DNA of 64,000 nt from Gemmatimonadaceae bacterium (GTDB lineage Bacteria; Gemmatimonadota; Gemmatimonadetes; Gemmatimonadales; Gemmatimonadaceae): NCBI GenBank assembly GCA_020851035.1, contig JADZDM010000002.1, positions 129,995 through 193,994 on the forward strand, read 5' to 3'. Numbering within the stretch: position 1 is the stretch's first letter; each line of letters starts with the position of its first letter. Shown here piece by piece: positions 46,369-55,495 of this stretch. A model generated the notes under the pieces. The model was not told where the DNA came from. It did not search any database and worked only from the letters and a program-made list of their open reading frames with translations. The position numbers and the translations under genes were made by a program.

Positions 46369-48156
46369 TCAGAAGGCCCGCTCCCACGGGATCGAAAGCC
46401 GCAGCGCTGAGCTGATCAACCCGACCATGCTGTACGTCTGCACGAAATTTCCCCACTGCTCGAGCGACACCGGATCGATGTGCTCCGCCAGCAGGCCATG
46501 CGGGTTGCGGCACGCCAGTACGTGTTCGAACAGCTCACGCGCCTCCAGTTCGCGGCCGATGGCTGCCAGCGCGTTGATGTACCAGAAGGTGCACGCCAGA
46601 AAGGCGTTCTCCGGCTTGCCGAAGTCGTCTTCGCCGACATACCGGTAGATGAAGTGCCCGCGCAGCAGCTCGCGCTCGATGGCATGCACCGTGGCGACGA
46701 AGCGGACGTCGTCCGCCGACACAAAGCCGACGTCGTGCATGCGCAGCAGCGACGCGTCGAGTGTGCTGCCGTCCATCGTGGCCACGAACGTGTGCAGTTC
46801 TGCGTTCCAGCAGCGGCGACAGATCTCGATGTGCATGCGATCGGCTGTCTCGCGCCAGAACGTGTACCGATCGCGGAGGCCAAGCTGCGCTGCGATCCGC
46901 GCCAGCCTGTCGCAGCCCGCCCAGCACATGACGCTCGAGAACGTGTGAACATGCGTGCTTCCACGCAGCTCCCAGATTCCAGCGTCGGGCTGGTCATAGC
47001 AGGCGGCAGCACGGTGCCCGATCTGCTCGAGGCGCTCGAAGAGCGCGACGTCGCCGCGCTGCTCGAGCCGCCGGTCGAAGAAGATGTGCGTGGCGGCCAG
47101 GATGGCGGCGCCGTACACGTCATGCTGCACCTGCCGATACGCGTCGTTGCCAACCCGCACGGGCCCCATGCCGCGATACCCCGGCAGTGACTCCACGGTG
47201 CGTTCCTCGATGTCCGGCCGCCCACTGATGGTGTACATCGGCTGCAGCTCCCCGTGCTCCGCACTGGCGATCACATTCATGATGTACGCAAGGAAGCGCT
47301 CCATCGTGCGCGTCGCGCCAAGCCGGTTCAGTGCGTCGACGACGAAGTACGCGTCGCGGATCCAGCAGTAGCGATAGTCCCAGTTACGTTCGCTTCCGGA
47401 GGCCTCAGGGATCGACGTCGTCATGGCGGCAATCACCGCGCCCGTGTCCTCGTGCGCGTTGAGCTTGAGCGCGATGGCGGAGCGAATCACGACATCCTGC
47501 CACTCGAACGGAATCGCCAGCGCGCGCACCCAGTCGCGCCAGTGTGCCACCGTCTCCTCGAGGAAGCGCCGGCCGACGATCCCGGCCGACTCCGTCACCG
47601 TCTCATCGGCGCCAAGGATCATCGTCACCGTGCCGTCGAGAAAGAACGGCAGTTCCTCGACGATCGGGGTGAGCGGCGCATCGGTCGTCAGGCGCAGCAC
47701 GACGTCACCGCCGATGTAGCGGACGTGATTGCTGCCCATCGTACGCTCGGCCGGATAGCGCCCGTACTGGCACATCGGTCGGAGCCGAATCCGGATGCGG
47801 GGGTGACCCGCCACGGCGGTCACGCGACGCACCAGCGACATGGGACAGAAGAAGCGCCCGTACTGCTCGAATCTCGGTGAGAAATCGACGATCTCGACCA
47901 CGCCGCCAGAGGCGTCGTGCAGCCGGGTCACGAGGACGGGGGTGTTCTCGAGCACGGACTGCTCGGTGCGCACACACTCGAGCACCTCGATGCCGAAATG
48001 GCCGCCCGCCTCCGGCGCGTCCGTCCCGTTCAGCAACGAGCAGAACGCGGGATCTCCGTCGAAGCGCGGGAAGCACGCCCACGTGATATCCGCGTCGGGC
48101 GTGATGAGCGCGCTGATGGTGCCGTTCCCGATCAGGGCCAGGTTCAGTGAATTCAT
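46369..48156 (-). CDS. Glycoside hydrolase family 15 enzyme (glucoamylase/trehalase type)
   Basis: This 595-residue protein has the N-terminal beta-sandwich and the GH15 (alpha/alpha)6 barrel. Family signatures are NWDYRYCWIRDAYFVVDAL, IWELRG with a Glu at the catalytic-acid position, MCWAGCDRL, and LLAEHIDPVS with the second Glu before EQWGNFVQTYSMVGL. GH15 includes glucoamylases and, in actinobacteria, trehalases. Its ATG overlaps the otsB stop (ATGA), so in this operon trehalase is the more likely activity, giving turnover of the trehalose made by OtsA/OtsB. No signal peptide is seen, so it is intracellular. Confidence 0.82.
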   Translation of the reverse strand: MNSLNLALIGNGTISALITPDADITWACFPRFDGDPAFCSLLNGTDAPEAGGHFGIEVLECVRTEQSVLENTPVLVTRLHDASGGVVEIVDFSPRFEQYGRFFCPMSLVRRVTAVAGHPRIRIRLRPMCQYGRYPAERTMGSNHVRYIGGDVVLRLTTDAPLTPIVEELPFFLDGTVTMILGADETVTESAGIVGRRFLEETVAHWRDWVRALAIPFEWQDVVIRSAIALKLNAHEDTGAVIAAMTTSIPEASGSERNWDYRYCWIRDAYFVVDALNRLGATRTMERFLAYIMNVIASAEHGELQPMYTISGRPDIEERTVESLPGYRGMGPVRVGNDAYRQVQHDVYGAAILAATHIFFDRRLEQRGDVALFERLEQIGHRAAACYDQPDAGIWELRGSTHVHTFSSVMCWAGCDRLARIAAQLGLRDRYTFWRETADRMHIEICRRCWNAELHTFVATMDGSTLDASLLRMHDVGFVSADDVRFVATVHAIERELLRGHFIYRYVGEDDFGKPENAFLACTFWYINALAAIGRELEARELFEHVLACRNPHGLLAEHIDPVSLEQWGNFVQTYSMVGLISSALRLSIPWERAF

Positions 48157-48944
48157 GACGGGACCGCTCCACCGGCACTCGCGGCGACGGCCTGGCTGAG
48201 CCAGCGCCGCACGGCACGGACGTCCCGCATGCGCCAACCTGCCGTCGTGCGTCCCGGGCCCACCTTCACCGAGATTCCATCCAGTTCGTTGATCACCGCA
48301 AATCCGTACTCGTCCGTCATGTCGTCCCCGATGAAGACGGGCCGTCGCCCTCGGAATGGCGCTTCCGTCAGGAAGGTGCGGATGGCCGTGCCCTTGTCGC
48401 GTCCCGCCAACTTCAGTTCGACGACGCGCTTGCCGCGCTGCACGCAGAACTCCGCGCCAGCCACGTCACCGACCTGCCGCATCACGCGATGTGCATAGCT
48501 TGCAAGCGCCAGCGCCTGACGGTAGTGCAGCGCGAGCGATAGCCCCTTGTCCTCGAGCAGGAGGCCGGGGTGACGCTGGACGACGTCGCGAAGCCGGGTA
48601 CGGGCGAGATCGAGCGCCGGGAGCGGCGGCGAGCACCGCGTGACATGGCCGTTTGGCGCTCGCCGCTCGAGGCCGTGCTGCCCGGCAACGGGCAGGTGCA
48701 GCGCCGGAAAGAGCTGGTCGACCTCGGCCACCGGGCGGCCCGTGATGATCGCGACCGCACCGCCGGTGAGCGTCGTGAGCGCGGTGATCGTCGCCCGGAG
48801 TTCCGCGTCCACCTGTACGTCGCCCGGCCGAGGGGCGATGTCGAGCAACGTGCCATCGAGATCCACGAAGTACGCCCACTCCGGAGTCGGTGACGGGACG
48901 CCAGCCGTGCGCCGTCGTCGCGACGCAGGCATTGTCGCGGTCAC
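48153..48944 (-). CDS. otsB: Trehalose-6-phosphate phosphatase
   Basis: This 263-residue HAD-superfamily phosphatase has the DxDGTLL motif (FVDLDGTLLDIAPRP), a central ITGRP motif, the Lys of EDKGLSLALHYR and a VFIGDDMTDEYGF motif, all typical of OtsB. It removes the phosphate from trehalose-6-phosphate. Its start overlaps the OtsA stop by 4 nt, and its stop overlaps the GH15 start. A Met/Arg-rich N-terminus of about 20 residues is probably a short unstructured tail. Confidence 0.9.
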   Translation of the reverse strand: MTATMPASRRRRTAGVPSPTPEWAYFVDLDGTLLDIAPRPGDVQVDAELRATITALTTLTGGAVAIITGRPVAEVDQLFPALHLPVAGQHGLERRAPNGHVTRCSPPLPALDLARTRLRDVVQRHPGLLLEDKGLSLALHYRQALALASYAHRVMRQVGDVAGAEFCVQRGKRVVELKLAGRDKGTAIRTFLTEAPFRGRRPVFIGDDMTDEYGFAVINELDGISVKVGPGRTTAGWRMRDVRAVRRWLSQAVAASAGGAVPS

Positions 48945-51226
48945 GCGCTCGCCTCCCGACGGTCAGGGGTCGCGACGAGACGGGGGCGCAGGCCGGCCGG
49001 GAATTCGAAGCGGCGGATGAGGCGTGTCCGGCGCCGCACGCTGGCGGCATCCAGCATCATGCGCCCGGCCCAGCGGTACACGTTGAACTCTCCCACGAGG
49101 CTGCGCATCAGGCGCATGCGCGCGCGCTGCTCCTGCGGCGGCATGGTGACCGCCTGGAACAAGGCCTCTGCACACTCTTCCGCGTCGTACGGGTTGACGA
49201 CGATGGCCTCCGGCAGTTCTCTGGCCGCACCGGTGAACTGACTCAGCACGAGCACGCCCCGCTCGTCGTCGCGCGAGGCCACGAACTCCTTCGCCACGAG
49301 GTTCATCCCGTCATGCAGGCTGCTGACGAAGCAGACGTCGGCGCCCCGGTAATATTCGTAGACCTCGCGAGGTTCGTGGTGCTCCGCGTGCAGGATGATC
49401 GGGGCATGCGCGGCGGCAGAGAACTGCGTGTTGATCCGCATGGCCAGCGCACGCACCCGCGCTTCGTACGCCTGGTAGTGCTCGATGCTCGAACGCGTCG
49501 GGGCGGCGATCTGGATGAAGGAGAACCGGCCCACCCACTCCGGGTGGATCTCGAGAAAGCGCTGCACCGCGCGGAAGCGTTCCTCGATGCCCTTGGTGTA
49601 ATCGAGGCGATCCACACCGACGCCGATGACATGCCCTTCCGGCAGCTGATGATGGTGCCGGACGTCCGCCCGGCACTGCTCCACTTGCTTGGCCAGCATC
49701 GGCGCCGCCGGCGGCCAGTCGACCGAGATCGGGTATCGCTTCACCGCGGTCGGCTCACCGTGATAGGACACGGTGAATGATTCACGATCCACCCGCGCCT
49801 CGAGCAGCCGATCCACGGTGTCGACGAAGTTGTTGCAGTGGAACTGTGTGTGAAAGCCGAGGATGCTGCTGCCCAGCAGTCCATCGAGCAGCTCCTCACG
49901 CCACGGGCAGATGCTGAACGCCTCAGGGTTCGGCCACGGGATGTGCCAGAACGTGATGATCGTGGCGTTCGGCAGGAGCTCGCGGACGTATCGCGGCAGG
50001 AGCGCAAAGTGGTAGTCCTGCACGAGCACGATGGGGTCGCTGGACGTCGCCTCGCGCACCACGGCCTCGGCGAACTTCCGATTCACCGCGACGTACTGCG
50101 CCCAGTCGGTGGCCCGGAACGTCGGTCGCACGTGTGCATTGTGGCAGAGAGGCCAGAGCCCCTCGTTCGAGAAGCCGTAGTAGTACCCGGACTCCTCCTG
50201 CGCCGACAGCCAGACCCTGCGGATCTGGTACGCAGGCGTGTCGACGGGCACGCCGACCCGATCATGGCGGTCGACGACTTCCCGGTCGGCGGTGCCGGAG
50301 CCGTGTGCGATCCACGTGCCGGAACAGGCACGCATGATCGGCTCCAGCGCCGTCACCAGCCCGCTCGCCGGCTGCTTCACGACAATCTCGTCGCCCTGAA
50401 ACATGTGCATGTACGGCTCGCGGTTCGAGACCACGATCACCTCCTGCCCACGCAGGTCGCCATCGAGAATCGCCTTCAATGCGGCCGCATCCCACGGCGC
50501 CTGATGCTCTTCCCGGGCGCGATGCTCCGACTGGATATCCTGAATCAGCGCGCGGAGATCGGCCGCAATGGGCCGCAGCTCCGGCCGGTCATGCTTGTCA
50601 GTGGGGCGCAGGATACCTTCGCCCCGCATGAGCGCCCGGAGGCCCTGTTCCCATCCACGCCAACTGAGCTGCGCCACCGCCACCGTGATCATCGACACGG
50701 TCAGGCCCAGGGCCGCGAAGACGTAAAACAGGTACTTCCGCGTCTCCTCGCTTCGGCGTCCGACGAAGCTCATGTCATGCACCAGGACCAGCTCACCAGA
50801 TGGAGCACTGTCGCTCGCCAGCGAATGCACCGACACGAGCAGCGGACCGCGCGCACTGCTCAGAACGTGCGTTGCCGGATCCTCGCCGGTGAAGCGGGCG
50901 AGGCTGTCACACGCCACCTCCGCCGGCAATGACGGGGTCGCAATCGGCTTCGAACCGGGCGCCGCGCAGTACCCCATCGCGAACAGGCGCTCATCCTGGG
51001 TGATCTTTGCGAACAGCTGGCGTACCCTCGCCTTGTTGTCAACCTGCACCAGGTCCTGCACGGCATCTTCGACCGTGGTCGCCACCAGCTTGGCGCGAAT
51101 GTCGAGGTCGCGCGTGAACCACCGCACCGTCAGGGTGTCGACGAGCGGGACGACGGCATAGGCGACTCCGGCGAGCACGAGCAGCAGCGGAATGATGAAT
51201 CGGAGCGAGAGTCGCATGGGCCTCAT
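48941..51226 (-). CDS. otsA: Trehalose-6-phosphate synthase fused to a membrane sensor module
   Basis: This 761-residue protein has an N-terminal extension of about 260 residues before a GT20 domain. The extension has one membrane helix at about 10-32, a periplasmic segment (about 35-165), a second helix (about 172-188) and a HAMP-like, charged linker to about 250. The GT20 part has [55 protein letters not shown] and [13 protein letters not shown]. coli OtsA has about 474 residues and no membrane part. It makes trehalose-6-phosphate from UDP-glucose and Glc-6-P, perhaps gated by an osmotic or chemical cue. OtsB next door supports the trehalose assignment. Confidence 0.85.
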   Translation of the reverse strand: MRPMRLSLRFIIPLLLVLAGVAYAVVPLVDTLTVRWFTRDLDIRAKLVATTVEDAVQDLVQVDNKARVRQLFAKITQDERLFAMGYCAAPGSKPIATPSLPAEVACDSLARFTGEDPATHVLSSARGPLLVSVHSLASDSAPSGELVLVHDMSFVGRRSEETRKYLFYVFAALGLTVSMITVAVAQLSWRGWEQGLRALMRGEGILRPTDKHDRPELRPIAADLRALIQDIQSEHRAREEHQAPWDAAALKAILDGDLRGQEVIVVSNREPYMHMFQGDEIVVKQPASGLVTALEPIMRACSGTWIAHGSGTADREVVDRHDRVGVPVDTPAYQIRRVWLSAQEESGYYYGFSNEGLWPLCHNAHVRPTFRATDWAQYVAVNRKFAEAVVREATSSDPIVLVQDYHFALLPRYVRELLPNATIITFWHIPWPNPEAFSICPWREELLDGLLGSSILGFHTQFHCNNFVDTVDRLLEARVDRESFTVSYHGEPTAVKRYPISVDWPPAAPMLAKQVEQCRADVRHHHQLPEGHVIGVGVDRLDYTKGIEERFRAVQRFLEIHPEWVGRFSFIQIAAPTRSSIEHYQAYEARVRALAMRINTQFSAAAHAPIILHAEHHEPREVYEYYRGADVCFVSSLHDGMNLVAKEFVASRDDERGVLVLSQFTGAARELPEAIVVNPYDAEECAEALFQAVTMPPQEQRARMRLMRSLVGEFNVYRWAGRMMLDAASVRRRTRLIRRFEFPAGLRPRLVATPDRREASA

Positions 51227-51283
51227 CGGGTCGTGCGTGAATCCAGGGGACGGAACCGTGGTCGTCGTGCTGATGGCGTCGGC

Positions 51284-52444
51284 TCACGACGCGTCGGCGT
51301 ACTCCCGGGCACGCAGCTCGCGAGGTGCGGCACGCTGCAGCAGCAACGTCTGGGTTGGATAGGCGAACTCGATCCCGGCGTCCTCGAACTGCGCGTGTAA
51401 GGACAGGTTCACCTGCTGCTGGATGTCCATATACTGGTTGTAGTCAGCAGAGTTCACGAAGTACACCACCTCGTAGTCGACCGCGAAGTCGGCGAACGAG
51501 GCCAGATGCGCGCGGTCAAACCGCACCGGTGACTGGCGCTCCACCGCATCGCGCAGCATACCGGGAATCTGCTCGAGCAGATCCCTTGGCGTCTGATATG
51601 TCACGCCGACGTGAAATACCACGCGCCGCTCCTGCATCCGGCCGTAGTTGCGAACCCGACTGTCGAGCAGGTCGCCGTTCGAGAAGATGAGCTGCTCCCC
51701 GGACAATGCCCGCAGACGCGTCGTCTTCAGCCCGACGCGCTCCACCGTGCCCATCAGCTCGCCGACCGCGATGAAGTCACCAATCACGAACGGCTTGTCG
51801 AGCACGATGGCGAGCGACGCGAAGAGGTCACCGAGGATCTTCTGCGTCGCGAGTGCAATCGCGACGCCGCCCACGCCGAGACTCGCCACGAACGCAGTGA
51901 TGTTGACGCCGAGGTTGTCGAGTGCCAGCAAGAGTACCACTGTCCAGATCACCACCTGCACGGCGACCTGCAGCGCGGCGAACATGGTGGATGTGCTCCG
52001 GTCCTCCGCCGGCCGCCGACTGCGGTGAACGGTGATCACACCGCGGGCGGCCGCCGTAGCCCACAATCCCACCTGCGCCAGGAGGGCGAGCGCGGCCACC
52101 CCGCTCACCCACCGCTCGCCAGTTGACGAGAGCGGCAGCGAGCGCAATCCGACGAAGAGACCGCCGACGACGACGAGCAGCGTGCGCGTGCTACGGACCA
52201 CGCTCACCACCACGTCGTCCCAGGGATTCGTGGTGCGCTTCGACAGCACGGCGAGCCGGTTTGCGGCGACGGAACGCATGAGCAGTCCACACGCCACCAC
52301 CGCCGCCGACAGTGCTGCCGCGCGCAGCAATACCACGGTAGACACGTCTGCAAGAACGACCGATTCGGGGAGCACGAGTCTCCTCCCGCCGACCTGCAAC
52401 CGCAGGCCAGCCCATCGAATCACAAGTGGGAGCCGGCTCGGCAT
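51284..52444 (-). CDS. MscS-family mechanosensitive channel
   Basis: This 386-residue protein has three to five N-terminal helices and the MscS pore/beta-domain signature (LGVGGVAIALATQKILGDLF) followed by GDFIAVGELMGTVERVGLKTTRLR. The C-terminus has the mixed alpha/beta vestibule. The channel releases solutes upon hypo-osmotic shock, which complements the trehalose synthesis genes just downstream. ATG 52444 is chosen over an upstream TTG at 52480. It lies 57 nt upstream of otsA, on the same strand. Confidence 0.88.
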   Translation of the reverse strand: MPSRLPLVIRWAGLRLQVGGRRLVLPESVVLADVSTVVLLRAAALSAAVVACGLLMRSVAANRLAVLSKRTTNPWDDVVVSVVRSTRTLLVVVGGLFVGLRSLPLSSTGERWVSGVAALALLAQVGLWATAAARGVITVHRSRRPAEDRSTSTMFAALQVAVQVVIWTVVLLLALDNLGVNITAFVASLGVGGVAIALATQKILGDLFASLAIVLDKPFVIGDFIAVGELMGTVERVGLKTTRLRALSGEQLIFSNGDLLDSRVRNYGRMQERRVVFHVGVTYQTPRDLLEQIPGMLRDAVERQSPVRFDRAHLASFADFAVDYEVVYFVNSADYNQYMDIQQQVNLSLHAQFEDAGIEFAYPTQTLLLQRAAPRELRAREYADAS

Positions 52445-52637
52445 GCCGTCCGGACCATCGAGCGGTGCCGCTGCGTGCAATCAGCACTGCGGCAGGAACA
52501 ACCGACGCGGGCCCTGATCGAACACTCAGGATTCCACGACGCGAGAGCTGTCCTTTACATAGACACAAATATAGTATTCGATGACGCAAGCGGCGGCAAC
52601 CCACGCGCCTCACTTCCCGATCACGCCGGAGGCTCAC

Positions 52638-53201
52638 GTGCTGAATCGACTGCTTCTCGTGCTCGACGAATTCGATCCGTCCGAGATCGCGATCATGGAA
52701 GCCTTGCATCTCGCCGGCGAGCACGGCAGTGCCGTGCTCTTCGTCGGCATCGTGCCGACGCTGACGGTGCCACCCTTCGAGGTGCCCAGCATCTCGGTGC
52801 TCAGCACCGCGCGCCGGCAGTCCACCGCCGAGGCGACCGTGAGAAGCCGGATCGAACGCGGCGTCCGCGAGGCGTCGCGTCTCGGGCTGCGAAGCGCATT
52901 CCGCCTGTTGGACCCGCCGCGGAGTGCCAAGATGGTGGTCGCTGTCGCGGAAGAGGAGGGGTGCGACACGATCATCATCGCGTCCGACGGTCGGTCCGCG
53001 CTGGGTCGCCTCATCGCGGGGAGCCTGATCCCCGGCCTCATCACACACGCCCCGATGCCCGTGATCGTCTGTAAGGCGAACCGGGATGTCGTGCCGGCAC
53101 CCGTGACACGCACGCCGCCGACGCGAGATCCGGCCCCCGTGCTGACTGTCGTCGCGCGAGGGCGCCCAACACGCTGCGGGCTCACCGGCGTGCCAGCGTG
53201 A
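52638..53201 (+). CDS. Universal stress protein (UspA family)
   Basis: This 187-residue protein starts at GTG 52638, with GGAGG 5 nt upstream, and has the UspA Rossmann-like fold. The nucleotide-binding region reads DTIIIASDGRSALGRLIAGS, then PGLITHAPMPVIVCK; the G-x2-G-x9-G(S/T) pattern is only approximate, so ATP binding is uncertain. It overlaps the MarR gene by 4 nt (GTGA). An AT-rich stretch just upstream (52550-52580) probably holds its promoter, shared with the divergent MscS gene. Confidence 0.82.
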   Translation: MLNRLLLVLDEFDPSEIAIMEALHLAGEHGSAVLFVGIVPTLTVPPFEVPSISVLSTARRQSTAEATVRSRIERGVREASRLGLRSAFRLLDPPRSAKMVVAVAEEEGCDTIIIASDGRSALGRLIAGSLIPGLITHAPMPVIVCKANRDVVPAPVTRTPPTRDPAPVLTVVARGRPTRCGLTGVPA

Positions 53202-53704
53202 TAGACGTGCCTCCGCGACGCCGGCACATTGACGAACCGGACTCGCGTGCCACGCCTGACACGGTGCTGCAGCAGTTTCGGGTCGTCTTCACGGCCATCA
53301 AGACGCACTTTCAGCAGTTGGAACGACAGGCAGGCATCGGTGGGGCACAGGTCTGGGCGCTCGCCACGATTAGGGACCACCCGCGGATCAGCATCGGCGA
53401 ACTCGCCGTCGCGCTCAGCGTGCGACAGCCGACGGCGAGCAACCTGGCCCGCAGTCTCGCCGAGCAGGGGTGCATCACTCACGAGCGCCGCACGGACGAC
53501 CGACGTGGTGTCGCCCTGCGCATCACGCGAACAGGACTGGCGATGCTCGCGCGTGTGTCACCGCCCTACGAGGGGGTCTTGCCGGCCGCCCTGGGAAACC
53601 TCGATCCGGACACGCTGCACAGGCTCGATGCGGACCTGCGCGCACTCATCAGTCATCTCAACGCGGACGACAGCGCACGCCTGCGTCCACTCGCCTCGCT
53701 GTAG
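53198..53704 (+). CDS. MarR-family transcriptional regulator
   Basis: This 168-residue winged-helix protein starts at GTG 53198, overlapping the UspA stop. The HTH reads ISIGELAVALSVRQPTASNLARSL, with the wing CITHERRTDDRRGVALRITRTG, which matches MarR. N- and C-terminal helices serve for dimerisation. Its target may be the uspA operon or the adjacent stress genes; nothing in the sequence identifies the ligand. Confidence 0.87.
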   Translation: MIDVPPRRRHIDEPDSRATPDTVLQQFRVVFTAIKTHFQQLERQAGIGGAQVWALATIRDHPRISIGELAVALSVRQPTASNLARSLAEQGCITHERRTDDRRGVALRITRTGLAMLARVSPPYEGVLPAALGNLDPDTLHRLDADLRALISHLNADDSARLRPLASL

Positions 53705-53730
53705 CGCCGACACCGATGGGCGACGGCGCA

Positions 53731-55119
53731 CTACCGCCGCTCGACGTTCGTCAGCTCGACGGAGTCCACCTTCAGGCGCGTCGTCAGAAAGGCTCGCAAT
53801 CGGGTCGAGGCGGTGCGATCCGGCGAACGGCGCCACCTTGCCACTACGGCGACACGAGCACCGAGCGCCGGTGTGGCGGCGGTATCGACGTCGGACACGA
53901 TGTAACCGACCGCCAGCGACAGCAGCCCCGGATTGAGTGCGCGTACCTCCGAATACAGGCTCCGGGACGGCAGTTCCGCCGCCCGCAGGCGGATGACCTC
54001 CGCCTGCAGCGCCGCCGCACGTTGCGCATCGGCCGACGGCGCCTTCGCATCGCGCATCGTCATCTCCTTCAGCGCCTCCTGCCGCAGCACATCGGCGAGT
54101 TCCTCCAGCGACGGTTGATGCCCGAGCGGCTGTCGCAGCACCAGCCGCGTCTTCGCGAGTCCATACGCGGAAAGGCGCTGACGTACGCTGTCAACTTGCG
54201 CGACGGGGACCGGTTCACCGATCAACGTCGCCTCGATGGTGGAGGAATCGCGAGCATATCGGAACGCCGTGTTCAGGACGCTTCGGTCGGCGAACACCAG
54301 GTTCTCCGCAACGAAGCGGCGCGCGGCCCCCTTGAACCGTGTTTCCTGCACGACGTTCCAGCCGGTGTAGATGCTCGGCAGGACGAGGACGAGCGTCAGG
54401 ATCACGATGACAGTGCGCACGCGCCCACGCGTGGTCGACTCCGGCACGGCGACCCGCGGGAAGTGCATCAGTCGCACGAAGCCGAGCGTCGCGAGGCAGA
54501 TGAAGAGCGCATTGATCAGGAACAGATGCATCGCGCCGAGGAAGAACCAAAGATCGCCGTGGGCGAGACCGAAGCCTGCCGTGCAGAGCGGCGGCATGAG
54601 CGCGGTGGCAATCGCGACGCCGGGAAGCACCTGACTCTTGTTCGCCTTGCGCGTGACCGCGACGATGCCAGCCGCGCCCCCGAACAGGGCGATCAGCACG
54701 TCGAACAGCGTCGGTCGTGTCCGCGCGAGGAGTTCGGACTGCGCCTCCGCCAGCGGCGAGATGAAGAAGAAGAACGTCGACGCCGCGAGTGCGATGGCCG
54801 TCGCGAACACCAAGCTGCGCACGCTGCGGCGCAGGAGCAGGACGTCACTGGTCCCGAGCGCAACCCCCATGCCGACGATCGGTCCCATGAGCGGCGAGAT
54901 CAGCATGGCACCGATGATGACCGCCGTGGAATTCACGTTCAGTCCGACTGACGCGATCAGGATCGCGAACACGAGCGCCCAGGCTCCCGTGCTCCGCAAT
55001 TCCACGTCTGAGCGAACGTGCTCGATGCTGGCGACGTAGTCGGTCTCCTCCCGGAGCGACAACGCCGATCGGGCGCGATTCCAGAGCTGTTCAGGGAGCA
55101 CGAGACGATCCTTCGGCAA
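53731..55119 (-). CDS. DUF389 (TIGR00341-like) membrane protein
   Basis: This 462-residue protein has five to six membrane helices with the family's conserved signatures NSTAVIIGAMLISPLMGPIVG and ATALMPPLCTAGFGLAHGDL, then a soluble C-terminal domain with beta/alpha repeats. The function of DUF389 is unknown; homologues occur next to transport and stress genes. It converges with the MarR gene, with a 26-nt gap. Confidence 0.87.
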   Translation of the reverse strand: MPKDRLVLPEQLWNRARSALSLREETDYVASIEHVRSDVELRSTGAWALVFAILIASVGLNVNSTAVIIGAMLISPLMGPIVGMGVALGTSDVLLLRRSVRSLVFATAIALAASTFFFFISPLAEAQSELLARTRPTLFDVLIALFGGAAGIVAVTRKANKSQVLPGVAIATALMPPLCTAGFGLAHGDLWFFLGAMHLFLINALFICLATLGFVRLMHFPRVAVPESTTRGRVRTVIVILTLVLVLPSIYTGWNVVQETRFKGAARRFVAENLVFADRSVLNTAFRYARDSSTIEATLIGEPVPVAQVDSVRQRLSAYGLAKTRLVLRQPLGHQPSLEELADVLRQEALKEMTMRDAKAPSADAQRAAALQAEVIRLRAAELPSRSLYSEVRALNPGLLSLAVGYIVSDVDTAATPALGARVAVVARWRRSPDRTASTRLRAFLTTRLKVDSVELTNVERR

Positions 55120-55495
55120 ATGGTGACGGCGTCTCCAGGGCGCACGCTCTCCGGATGTTCGTCGATCTCATGCTCACGCACAAGGTCCTGACGCAGGTCT
55201 GGGACGACGTCCAACCGCAACGCGCTGACGCCCAGGGCGCATGTGCTGGCGCGGGAGGGCCACAGGCGCTGTGAATTCGGCGGACGCGCTCCGATGGGAC
55301 CCGTGCCCGCCACGCTTCGCCGCGTCGACAACAGGCCGCACCGAGCGCGTACAGCACGATCCCAATCCGAGACTGGCCGAGTTGTCGTACGGCGAATAGC
55401 TTCGTCACGGCACGACAGGCGTCTTGCACCAGTGTCCAGGCTACGACCACCGTGTGCCGCGTACACGTTCGCCATTCCGCTCCCATCGGCCGAGA
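55120..55495. other. Intergenic region upstream of the APC permease, no gene seen
   Basis: This 376-nt region separates the divergent DUF389 and permease genes. Frames crossing it are Arg/Pro/Ser-rich shadows. It probably holds divergent promoters, but no confident -35/-10 pair is visible. Confidence 0.35.
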
